64,000 bases of DNA, taken from contig NC_070603.1 of NCBI RefSeq assembly GCF_027172205.1, positions 38,636,501-38,700,500 on the forward strand, read 5' to 3'. The notes beneath the pieces are model-generated. The model was not told where the DNA came from, ran no database searches, and was given only the letters and a program-made list of their open reading frames with translations. The DNA comes from Podarcis raffonei (taxonomy: Eukaryota; Chordata; Lepidosauria; Squamata; Lacertidae). Of this stretch, positions 54,099-64,000 are shown piece after piece. Each line of letters opens with the position of its first letter. The stretch's first letter is position 1. The translations under genes were made by a program, and so were the position numbers.

Positions 54099-57000
54099 TC
54101 ATTTTTCATCTTCTATTTTCTGTTTGTCTTTCACTCCAGCGGCCACAACAGCAAAAAACAACTCTGGGAAGAACGTGCGAATGTAAACAGCTGCCTTTGC
54201 AATGGGATTTGCCATGAACACTTCTTGCTTCTTCCTGCTCACTGTCCGGAGAATTTCATCCGCTACCTCCACGGGGTGGACACCATTGGCCAGTTTTCTG
54301 AAAAAGACTGAAAGAGGGAAACAATGTTTCTCTTCAAGTGGCAAGATGAGACACACTGACCCTGCTCTGAAATTAGTTACCTATTACAGTGGTACCTCGG
54401 GTTACATACGCTTCAGGTTACATACGCTTCAGCTTACAGACTCCGCTAACCCAGAAATAGTGCTTCAGGTTAAGAACTTTGCTTCAGGATGAGAACAGAA
54501 ATTGTGCTCTGGCGGCGTGGCAGCAGCAGGAGGCCCCATTAGCTAAAGTGGTGCTTCAGGTTAAGAACAGTTTCAGGTTAAGTACGGACCTCCAGAACGA
54601 ATTAAGTACTTAAGCCAAGGTACCACTGTATTTCAGATCAGGTCCAGCACATCCCTTAAGCATCTGGTTGTTGTTGTTGTTTAGTCATTTAGTCATGTCC
54701 GACTCTTTGTGACCCCATGGACCAGAGCACGCCAGGCACTTCTGTCTTAAGCATCTGGTAGGTGGGCTCAGAAATGATTTCCTAGATGCAGACCACAAAC
54801 CATCTCATACCACTGTCACATCAGAGTTAGATGATACAGAATGCTTAAACCAGTTCAAGACTCCTACTGGAATAATACTCCTCCTCAATCTCTTGCTGTT
54901 CCTAGAAAGCGAGCGTTTAAAAAATGTTGACAGCAAGCAGATGCACGCCTCAGTCCCCTTTGTTGAAATGTGGATATATATATGTATTCCCCTAAATTTG
55001 TCTAAACTCCCTCTATGCCCCATTTCACCCAATACTAGTATGCAATTCATATTGCATCTCATTTCAGGTTCCCACCACACTGGCCTGCTCCACTCTTCTC
55101 TTCTTCCACCTTTTATTCCGGCTCCCCCATCCCCACCCCAACTTCGGTTAATCTTACATTTCCACACGGAGGCTTCCCAGTTGCTAGCCTGTGGTTGAAC
55201 ATGAGATGCACGTATGAAACTTGGAGTCACGGTACTGACACAAACACCAAATTCCTGCAGTTCTGCCCTCAGGCAATCAAAGAAGCCCAGAGCAGCATGC
55301 TTGGAAGCAGCATCTAGGAGGGAAAAAAGAGATGACCTCATATAATTAATAAATAAACTATCTAACCCCGCTCCCCGCAGTATATTATCCTCTCAGTTCT
55401 AATATACAGAAACTTGAGTTCCTAGAAACCCAGTTCCTGATCATTTCAGCACCAAACAATAGCACAGATCCAGTTTCACAGTGAGCCTTTTATTTTAAAT
55501 GTTGGCTTTTCAACTCTTCCAGAAACCCAAAGAAGAACCAAATTGTGTTGACTGAAAGGACAGTTTTTGCTGAAATACTCAGAGTAGTCGTTGGGCTTAT
55601 GGGTCGGATCCTCAGGTCAGTTTCTTACTTCTGAAAAATATGGAGAAATGGAATGGCACCGGGCACATTTGACACTTGCTTTTTCTCAATGGGTTTAAAA
55701 CTCTCAGGGTTAGTGGTCAGCTGAAAGCCCGATAGTAACATATTTAACAGTCCATGCAATAAGAATCAAAATCCCTGTTCATCAGTTAATTGAGCTGATG
55801 TGTGGTCAGTAAGCAATTTGCACAGTGCTGGGCTGAGTGGAGAGCTTGAAACTTCTCTTAAAATTGCCCCTTTCTGTTCATCAGATCAATTATCTGATGA
55901 GCAAAGAGTGGGTAATTTGATTTTTCATCATGGTACTGGGCTGGACAGAGAGCTTGAAATATCTCTGTCTAGATGAGGATTATAACTGTTCAGTCTCTGA
56001 TGGTGTTCTGAACTTATTCCTCCTCCACGAACAGTGCTGCTGCTGGCACCAGAAAATTAGGTTGGGAACTGATGGGCCACTTGGAAAGGCTCAACTTGCT
56101 GGATCAGGCCCACAGGGCAGTGCTTCAGCACCGTTGCAACAAATGGTTATTTTCTCAATCTGTAAACTTACAGGCTCCACGAAAAGGCACTCCTACTTTC
56201 CCCTGGATGTTATTGACTAGCACAACTTGCCCAGTTCTTCTGGAGATCATGTTGGGAATAAGGGCTGCAAGGGTGAAAAGATGGCAGAAAATGAATGATT
56301 TTAGAGACATGCAGTTGCCAGGGCAGTGATCCTTATCTAAACACATCTCCAACATTTCTTTTCCTTGCCTGTGTAATAGTTAAGGCTATATGAATCAGTG
56401 AAAAACAAGTTCAAAGAACGGTATCCCAACACCATGAACAGTTCCTACTATTGGCAGCCAATATTGAAAGAGAAAAATCCTATTCCCAATCTCCTAAAAA
56501 AATAAACTCTTAAACTGCACAACTAAGGCGTAGCCACCTAGTTCCCATGCCCTACTGTGCGGGTAGCCAACATGGTGCCTGCCCAGTATTGTTGGACTCC
56601 AGATCCCATTAGCATTGGCTGAGTACAATGGGAACTGTAGTCAACATCATCATTCCACAAGTGAGCCCATATATGAAGAACTAGTAGTCACCAACATCAA
56701 ACTCAGATGTCATTGTGCTCTGCATCAGTTTCTGCAAGTTGAAGGTTGCCATGCAACCTTATTCATCTATTGGGATGATCATGTTAGCTGCAATTGTGTC
56801 TATACAGTGGGTAGCGGACTGTTGTAACTGTTAAGACAGCTTAGTATGAATGGGTACAGGAAATGTTAAGCATTTCAGCGGGAGATAAATACATGTACAT
56901 GAATGGGATAATATGTGCTTACATTTGGTCAGATCGTGTCCAAGAGTACTAGTGGGAGTCATTAGACATTAAAGTTATATTGCACTACAGATATCATTAG

Positions 57001-60000
57001 CTTCCCCCAGGGAATCTTGGAAATGGTAGTGTTGCAAAGAGGCTACAGCTCTTGAACAGATAATATTCCACAGTATCATCAAGTTCCTAGATTCTTTGAA
57101 GGCAGCACAAAACTGATGCAAGTTTGTAATGTGGAGATGCCATGAGTGTGATCAGCCTCTCCAAGAAGAGAAATGCTTCCAAAGTGTGCCCCACCTGCCC
57201 CACCTCTAAAGGGAGATACAAAGGTCGTAAGGGGGCACAGTTCCAAATACCTTTGGTGAGCGTTATAGGCCCAAAATAGTTGGCATCCATAACCTTTTTG
57301 TCAATTTCCAGTGATATGTTCTGCACTGTTCCCTTCACCTTTGTGCTAGCATTGTTGATAAGTATATCCACACATCCATAGCAATCCAGGATTTCTTTAG
57401 CTACATCTTGGATGCAGTTTACATCAGACAGATCGAGTAGGACAAGCTTTGGTGTAAATGTCTGAAAAGAAGCAAAGGATTGTTACTTCCCTTTCTTGAA
57501 GGGCATTTTTAAAATATAGAAATATGGGACAACTTCCATAACTTCTATAAACTTCACAGATTGTTTAGGGAAACAGATAGCAGCATCCAGTTGGATATCC
57601 TTATACACAACAGAAGAACTATGAATATAATTAGTAGCAATTTATTCAAAGTGAAGCTTTATCCAGTTCAGAGGTTGTTGGTATTGCTACTGACTGATTG
57701 TCCAGTAGCCACTTTGTATATCCACCTGAGCTGATACCCAGAGATGATTGGGATTGCTTGCATGGTCAAAATGGGCCCATTTCAGAAGACAGTGGGGGAG
57801 AACATATGTACACTGTTGTCATAGAAAACTTGTTTTCAGTTGCAATTTGATAATCATACCAAACATTGCTTAACCCTCTGCTCCATAATGTATAGTACAT
57901 CAACATGCTTCAACCACCAAGCATTCAACTGAAGCTAACCCTTTTCTAGTCACACCTTTGATCTCATGCATGCTTTCTGCTTATGGCACACTGTATGTCC
58001 TGGAAGGTAATAAGCTCTATTTAAATCTATTTGTTTACATATGGGTTTTATTTGGGGGACGGGGTAGGCTCACTGCTACCTTCAGTGTGGTGGGTTTGCC
58101 TTGTTGACCTTAATACCTCTTCTTCTCATCTACAAGTCTTCAATAATTAGATTCTTAATGGGAATTACATGTGCCAACTCAAAGTGAGCTAGATCCCTCA
58201 ACTTCCTGTTAGGTGTAGGCAGAGAACTTCCTGCTAGGTGTAGCCAATTTTGCTGCACAATTGCTTTTACAGAAGCTAATCCATCGCCTGAGATCATTGC
58301 TTCACCCTTGCCCTGCATAGTAGACAGCAAAGCCTAATTCAAAAGTAGTGAGAAAAAGGTACAAGCTTATATCTTCTGTTTCTCTTGTTTCATAGGGAAA
58401 AATACTGCTGTGGTTACACAGTACCTTACAGGATACTTACTGCTCTAGGATCAGCCACACTGTTTAAAGCATCATAGAGAGCTTCTAACTTGTCCAGGTG
58501 TTTACCACACAGAACTAGCCTTGCTCCACCTGTGTGAAATACTCGTGAGCATTCTGAAAGATAAACCAGTGAATAATGCAGGTTAGATGATGACAAAGAT
58601 GATGATGATGATGATGATGATAATTTTATTATTTATACCCTGGCCACCTGGCTGGGTTTCCCCAACCACTCTGGGTGGCTTAATGCAGGCATAGGCAAAC
58701 TCAACCCTCCAGATGTTTTGGGACCACAACTTCCATCATCCCTGACCACTGGTCCTATTAGCTAGGGATGATGGGAGTTGTAGTCCCAAAACATCTGTCG
58801 GGCCAAGTTTGCCTATGCCTGGCTTAAAGCATATATATATAGCATGTACCTGTATTCTTGTTAGTTTGAAATAAACAAGGGGGAGATGTTCTCTTAACAC
58901 TGCAGCACATACATACACAAGGCATTGGTTATATTTTAAATAGTGGGTCTTCAGAGAGTTGAGAAATTGCACCATGTATATTGTCTGAAACCCATAAACT
59001 GTGCAAACAAATAAATGCACCCAAGTTTTCTTATAGAAGCGAACTGGTCAGCCAGTGCAGTCTCACCAGTTGTGAAGTTGTTCTGAAGATGTAAGAACAT
59101 CATGATGTTTCAGTTAGCAAACCCTCCACTTCCCACTGCAGTGGAAGCTGTTAATGTCAGACAGAAATGGACACGCTGGGTGCATGCTATGGAACAAACT
59201 GTCAGGTGAGAGAACTCACCTATGCACCGTCTTAAACAGGGAAGCTGTGGCCTTCCAGATAGAGCTGAGCCTCCCCCGCTAGCATGGCTAATGGTCAGAG
59301 ATGATGGGAGTTAAGAGTCCAGACTCCAGCAACATCTTTGTGAACTTCCCCAAGTGCATCTGCCAAATGGTGCATATGAGCCCCTGATGATTTCTCAACT
59401 GACATATCCTATTTCCACAGCCTGGCAGGCAGCAGAGCAACAAGCTGATCAGAGAACCCCATGCAGCTGAAATGGATCACTTTCCAGCCCTTCTTTTGCT
59501 ATGAGCCCATCCGTTAACTGGACGGCTGCTGCGGTGGCTGCCTGCTCAAGGCTTTAGCGCCCCAAAGCCTGTAAGCAATTTCACTTCAAGAGAGCCTTCT
59601 GCATGCCTTCTTACTGGTCTCAAACCTTAAAGCTCAGCACTGGTGCATAACTTATGGATTATAGAAATAATCTATTTATACCACCCTGCTGCCACCTGAT
59701 AGTTACTGTATGTGCAATTAGATCTCACTGCAACAGCACAGCCACCCGGCTATAAATAGACCCATTTATTTCATCTAAGACTTAGTGTTTGTAGGAAAGC
59801 AGCTTTTCAACTAATTCTGGATCCACCTGACTGTCATTTTTCCTAGCCCACATTTCTCTAGTATTATGATGAGAATGCTATGTGGACATTGATTCTCTAA
59901 ATAAATACAGTGCAGCTGCTTTTATTGCTAATTCATTTTGGTGTATATAAAGCCATCAACTGGGATTCCAGAAGTCGGCACCAAAAGCAAACCTAAGTTT

Positions 60001-60973
60001 TGCAAGGAAGAAAGACCCAGTTTCTGTTGCAGAACCAATTAGGCAAAAGGGGTGGTGGTGGTTAATTTACCTATCAATACCTATAATTTGTTTATGCACT
60101 TTTTTGCCCTGCTCCACACCACAAGGGTTAGTAGAATGCAAACAATAACAATATTAGCTATCTTACTTAGCTTTACTAAATTGGTTCAATTGCAACATAT
60201 TGATTTCTGAAGAATTTTGAATTTGTTTCAGGTCAGGGTGCAGTTGAGGGGAAAGAATGCAAAGGCCACAGGGTACTCCGTTACTAAGACAACAGAAAAT
60301 TTATCAGGCAGTTTAGGAAAGAATGGGAAAGAATGTGGACACAGGTGGATCATAGAATAATAGAATCGTAGAATTGTAGAGTTGGAAGGTACCCTAAGAG
60401 TCATCTAGTCCAACAATGCAGGAATCTCAGCTAAAGCATCCATGATGGGAATGAACTGGGTCATTTGAAGGATTCCCTCCATTAATATCACCACTGAGAG
60501 GCTCCATTCTGTTCAAATACACATAGATTTTATGTCTCTCGCAGTGCTGAAGCCCTGACTCTTGTCCAATTGGTTTCTGAGCCAACTGCTCGCCATATTT
60601 TCAAGCTTTCATTGACAACCACAAGGTCTAGAAATTATGTTTCTTTTTAATGGCAGCTGGATTCTTTAAGATTCTGAATGTTCCTCAAGGTGCACGTGCC
60701 AGAGAACTGGATGGCACAATGCAATCACAGCAACCCAGATTTCTATTAGAGAGAGAGTGTGTGTGTGTGTGTGTCACACAACAGGCTATTAGTCATTTGC
60801 TGCACCTGCTTACCCTTGCCCACACCGGAGAGAGCATCAGTGATCACTACAACTTTGCTCCGCACGGCAGATTTTGACATCAGATGAGTAACTGTCCGAT
60901 AAATATATACAATCCCGCTGATTCCAACCACCAGCAGTGGGAGAATTAGCACAGCTAGGACACCCATCTTCAC
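54099..60973 (-). CDS. DHRS7C: DHRS7C, sarcoplasmic-reticulum short-chain dehydrogenase, 6 coding exons
   Basis: Known role: DHRS7C (SRP-35) is an SDR-family protein of the striated-muscle sarcoplasmic reticulum with reported retinol dehydrogenase activity. Exons, right to left: 60973-60814 (ATG at 60967-60965), 58553-58441, 57461-57251, 56264-56172, 55313-55158, 54307-54099. All junctions are GT/AG and in phase. Product 311 aa, the family length. Residues ~1-22 form an N-terminal membrane anchor. VVVITDALSGVGK (39-51) is the cofactor site, NNAS (125-128) the SDR structural motif, and YAASK (191-195) holds catalytic Tyr and Lys. The usual catalytic Ser, 13 residues before Tyr, is Asn178 (VNNIQGK), as in human. 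The C-terminal block KKQEVFMANPIAKAAVYIRT is family-specific. I chose the ATG over the in-frame GTG two codons upstream by match to human MGV. Introns contain a MITE, a BovB end and a hAT MITE. Confidence 0.96.
54387..54628. mobile_element. TA-flanked MITE, CAGTGGTACC family (gcttcaggtta type)
   Basis: TA duplications lie at 54385-54386 and 54629-54630. The ends CAGTGGTACCTCGGGTTACA and GGTACCACTG are inverted. It is the inverted-orientation equivalent of the subfamily at 28976 and 34711. It sits ~80 bp inside DHRS7C intron 5. Confidence 0.83.
54667..54747. repeat. BovB-like (RTE) LINE end fragment
   Basis: A (gtt)n tract leads into 'tagtcatgtccgactctttg', 'tgaccccatggaccagagca' and 'cgccaggcacttctgtctt', the characteristic BovB/RTE end shared by squamates and ruminants. 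Only ~80 bp is present. Confidence 0.65.
58596..58622. repeat. (GAT)n microsatellite
   Basis: About eight GAT triplets in DHRS7C intron 1. Confidence 0.9.
58686..58821. mobile_element. hAT MITE, 136 bp
   Basis: The ends CAGGCATAGGCAAACT and GTTTGCCTATGCCTG are inverted, and the interior is a nearly complete palindrome ('ccagatgttttgggaccac' against 'gtcccaaaacatctg'). Flanking 8-mers gcttaatg (58678-58685) and gcttaaag (58822-58829) agree at 6 of 8 positions, fitting an aged hAT 8-bp duplication. Confidence 0.8.
60351..60480 (-). repeat. CR1 LINE 3' end
   Basis: On the minus strand 'tggactagatgactcttagg', 'gtaccttccaactctacaat' and 'tctatgattctattattcta'-like words form the canonical CR1 tail. 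The same tail is at 43795-43842 on the plus strand. Confidence 0.65.
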
Positions 60974-61499
60974 CTGGCAGAAAGGAGAACAAATTTAGGC
61001 AACGGAAGAGATTGTCAATATCTTTTACAGCAAACATGACCAAAAGTCCCCCTCCATTAACAAAATGCAATCAAGCAGAACCTTTAGCGTGTAAGGTGTT
61101 CCCAGCCATTATTTGAATTATATTATTATTTATTCAGCATCTATCAATGCACAGAGAGATTTATCAAAGTATACACAAAGCAATTTTCTGCTTTTAAATA
61201 ACGTCACACAAAGCAATTTTGAATTGCAAAATCAAACATAATATGACAAAACCCATTAAGAATTGTTAGGGGGGTTCATTTCTTTACTGACTGTTAGATA
61301 TTATGGACAGATTTGTGGGCAGTGCTGTTCCACACCAATGTTTGCAACAGTCAGTTCTATTTCCCTGATGCAAGAAGAAAAAGAAGAAAGGGGGGGATGA
61401 ATTGTGACATATTTCTTATTGAAAGGAAAGAGACTAAAGCAAAGCTTCTGAAGAAATAGTGCCGATTTAACATCCAACAGAAGTTCTGTAATAAAGACA

Positions 61500-61705
61500 A
61501 TAACTTACTTGGAATTGCAAGCTGTCAACAAGTTGATAAGGTGGTATCTCCCGCCAGCTGGTTTATACTTGAAGTTTAATTAAACTCATAGGCATTTTTG
61601 GAAAGGAAAAAGCACTCCATCCGCCGAAGCCTTTTGCCTTGAGCAAAGGCAGCTATGTATAGAGCTCAGCTGCATGACAGAGTTTTAAAAAGTAAATATA
61701 GTATC
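61500..61705 (-). promoter_or_regulatory. DHRS7C TATA promoter, muscle-type sites and non-coding exon 1
   Basis: On the minus strand TATAAA at 61567-61562 is followed immediately by CAGCTG (61560-61555), a MyoD-type E-box. A second CAGCTG lies near 61666-61671 and a MEF2-like CTATATTTAC near 61700-61691. A perfect U1 donor CCAA|GTAAGT ends a probable short non-coding exon at 61509. A matching acceptor (tttctgccag) precedes the coding exon at 60973. A TATA start ~30 bp downstream predicts transcription from ~61535. This fits the muscle expression known for the gene. Confidence 0.55.
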
Positions 61706-62206
61706 CATGGCCCCAGCCACATACCTGACCTATTTAGTTTCACAGGGCTTCAAAGTCCTTCTACAGCCTGCAAGAGTGGACAAACCCAGTGATAAAGAGA
61801 CATTGCTCATTTCTTTATTTTTATGGGGAAATGTAGGTAACAGCTCACTTTGCTCCGAAAAGGCTCTAGATGTTACAAGACTGAAATAATCTGTTTCTTT
61901 TTTCCAGTGTGCAACGACTTCTGCAATCACTAAGAGAGCAACCCTTGCAGCTCTGCTCAGAAGTCTCAATAAATTGAACATGATTCTCAGATAAGTGTGG
62001 ATACAGGATTGCAGCCTTAGAGATGGAAATCCAGTCTAAATGGTTAATAGCATTTCTATATGTGATAAGATTGTTTATTTTAAAAATACTGATATGGTTT
62101 CAGTTACAATTTACCAGCTACTGTGCATGTGCTTTATTCTTATATGCAGGGCTTTTTTCTAGAATTTTTGGTGTGTGTGTGTGTGTGCTTTGAATGCACT
62201 TTAAAG

Positions 62207-62887
62207 TATGGTTACCAGATGTCCCCATTTCCCAGGGACAGTCCCCAGATTTCCACATCTGTCCCCGGACAAAATCCGTCCCTGGAATGTCCCTGGATTT
62301 CATTTAATGTCCCCGGATTTATATTTTAAGTGTTGTAGATTTATTAGTAGGGAATGAATGTTGCGTGATTGGTTCAACGGCACAAGACACATCATATGGG
62401 GACTTTCGGCAAGGCAAAAAGGCGGGCGCCATGGCAGCGAGCAGCTCTTGAAGCCAGACAGAGCCAACTGCACTACCAGGCTGGCTCTGGGCTGCTGAGA
62501 CTGCCACTGCCACTTCCACTGCCGAGGGGGAACCGGGGATGCCCGGCATGTCAAATGGGGGAATTGCTGACCCCCCCCACCCAAATCGAGCCAGGAGCGA
62601 GAGCACCTGGCAACCCGGCCGACTACCCAGCGGTGTTCCGGAGCCAGGAAAACCCTGGAGCTGATGCAGGGATAAGGAGGAGAGGAGAAGGAGAAGGAAG
62701 AGAGAGAAAAAGGAAGGAGAAAAAAGAGGGGAGCCCCGACCTTGCTGCACTGCCGCTGAGGAGGAGAGATAGGAGAGCACTGGGAGAGCCTAGGCCTGAC
62801 CTGAGCCCACTCCATGGCGGCTAGCGCTCCCAGAGGAAGGCCGCACGACAGAGGAGGCCACAGAAGAGAAGATATTACTTCTTACCT

Positions 62888-62920
<33 letters not shown>

Positions 62921-63008
62921 ACCTTTTAAAAATAACCTTTCTCTCTCTCTCTCTCTCTCTTTTTAAAAAGTGTCCCTGGATTCTTTGAAAAAAAATCTGG
63001 TGACCTTA
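62207..63008. mobile_element. hAT-like non-autonomous element, 802 bp
   Basis: Perfect 8-bp target duplications ctttaaag lie at 62199-62206 and 63009-63016. The 14-bp ends TATGGTTACCAGAT and ATCTGGTGACCTTA are inverted with two mismatches. Tandem 'gtccccggat/gtccctggat' words follow the left end and recur near the right end. The interior 62380-62860 is GC-rich with an open frame of low-complexity composition and no transposase. (AT)n and (CT)n tracts lie at 62893-62920 and 62939-62960. Confidence 0.85.
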
Positions 63009-63016
63009 CTTTAAAG

Positions 63017-64000
63017 GTCTGGTGTGCGTGTAGCCTTAGAAGAATCTTTAAAATCGATGACACTTGAGCATCTGCCTTTTATATTGATAAGGATGAGCCA
63101 GATAAAGGGTGGGGGAGAGAGAGATTACTTGTCATTTCTGTTACTTCCATGCTTTGCTTCCAGGGACTGCGTAACACATTATATGTGAGACTGTCATTGA
63201 AGATCATTCAAAACCTTCAACTAATTCAGCAGCCAGGTTGCTAAAAGGGAACCATCACAACAAATGCACATCACCAGTCCTGAAACAGCTTTCAGTTTGT
63301 TCCTGGAGTACCGGTAGTTACCTATGGTTGATGCCTGGAGGGAAGATCACCCAGAAAACCCATATGCACTGCCCAGAGTTCCATTACAGAAGAAAGACAG
63401 GATAGAAATGTACTACAATAAATTCTTAGAACTTCTTAGAACCTGCCCAAGGAACCTCACCTTCAGAGACTAGGATGGTAACAACTGAGGAAAGGGCTTT
63501 TTTCTGGGGTGGACACCATCCTTGTAACACCCTCCCCAGATATGCCTCTTTGGCACCTGCACTATTATCATCTAGGTTCCAGGTGAAAACTATTTTTATG
63601 TGCATTAGTGACAGCATGGTGCTGCGGCTTGTCTTGCTGTTTTGAGTGGCAGGGTTGGCAACTAATTCTATGTGTTTGGCTCATTATACTTTCCCCCATT
63701 TGTTGGTTACTTAATTGATTACTTAATTGATTTGCTTTAAATTGCTTATTTCCGTGGTTGCAAGTGGTCTGCAAGCAAACAGTCCCACCATTTGTGTGCA
63801 TCAACATGAAAAGAGGTTAAGACAAAACAGTGGAGTGGAACCCTTCTCCAGAAGTCATGCAGAATGATTTCATCAGGGAAACTGTCAGACGCCAGCAGCA
63901 GTCTCTCTTTCCCACTATATACATCTCCAGAAAATGGGAATAGCCCACAATAGTTCTGCACATGTTTCCATAAGCACCTGCACCACAGTCCCAAAGTCTA
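63017..64000. other. DHRS7C upstream flank
   Basis: No gene or clear repeat seen. Short direct repeats of 'ttaattgatt' occur near 63710-63732. The window ends in what appears to be unique intergenic sequence. Confidence 0.4.

Noticed and set aside
60965-60973. Upstream in-frame GTG as DHRS7C start
   Set aside because: It is only the first codon of the spliced exon. The ATG two codons later matches the human MGV start.
62300-62824. Overlapping 150-170 codon frames on both strands
   Set aside because: They lie inside the GC-rich interior of the hAT-like element. Low-complexity Pro/Arg/Ser composition in overlapping frames indicates base composition, not coding.

Overview
The window is eukaryotic nuclear DNA from a vertebrate, almost certainly a squamate reptile (lizard or snake). 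Three split host genes are recognisable from conserved protein sequence with matching splice sites. The repeats are squamate-typical: several copies of the tRNA-headed Sauria SINE, a BovB-like (RTE) LINE end, CR1-like LINE ends, a Penelope-like element and many short TA-flanked MITEs.

Layout. 1-9.5 kb: CYBC1 (EROS, the NOX2 chaperone) on the minus strand, six coding exons and a probable non-coding first exon in a GC-rich promoter near 9.4 kb. 9.9-11.2 kb: the broken 3' end of a Ty3/Gypsy-type LTR element, bordered by an ~85-bp direct duplication. 15.4-37.5 kb: NARF on the plus strand, CpG-rich promoter near 15.4-15.9 kb, eleven coding exons from 17877 to 37248, giving 459 aa against 456 in human. 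37.5-44.4 kb: intergenic repeats. 44.5-52.2 kb: an RNA-gene district on the minus strand, with two tRNA-Gln genes (TTG, CTG), an unexplained CpG-rich promoter-like block at 45.5-45.85 kb, and a decayed tandem array whose repeat unit carries a tRNA-Ser gene plus U6-snRNA-like sequence. Four Ser copies look intact or nearly so (CGA, TGA, TGA, AGA) and six are degenerate. 54.1-61.6 kb: DHRS7C (muscle sarcoplasmic-reticulum short-chain dehydrogenase) on the minus strand, six coding exons, 311 aa, with a TATA/E-box promoter near 61.55 kb. 62.2-63.0 kb: an 802-bp hAT-like non-autonomous element with a perfect 8-bp target duplication.

The genes do not form a functional unit. CYBC1 and NARF are divergently arranged, as in the human 17q25 neighbourhood. 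DHRS7C is on 17p13 in human, so its position beside NARF across a tRNA cluster is of interest for karyotype history. The most unusual features are the tRNA-Ser/U6-like composite array with switched anticodons, a perfect 77-bp hairpin carrying a hammerhead-ribozyme-like core, an open GC-rich candidate first exon ending at a consensus splice donor with no known gene attached, and a MITE family whose ends are constant while its internal repeated word differs from copy to copy.
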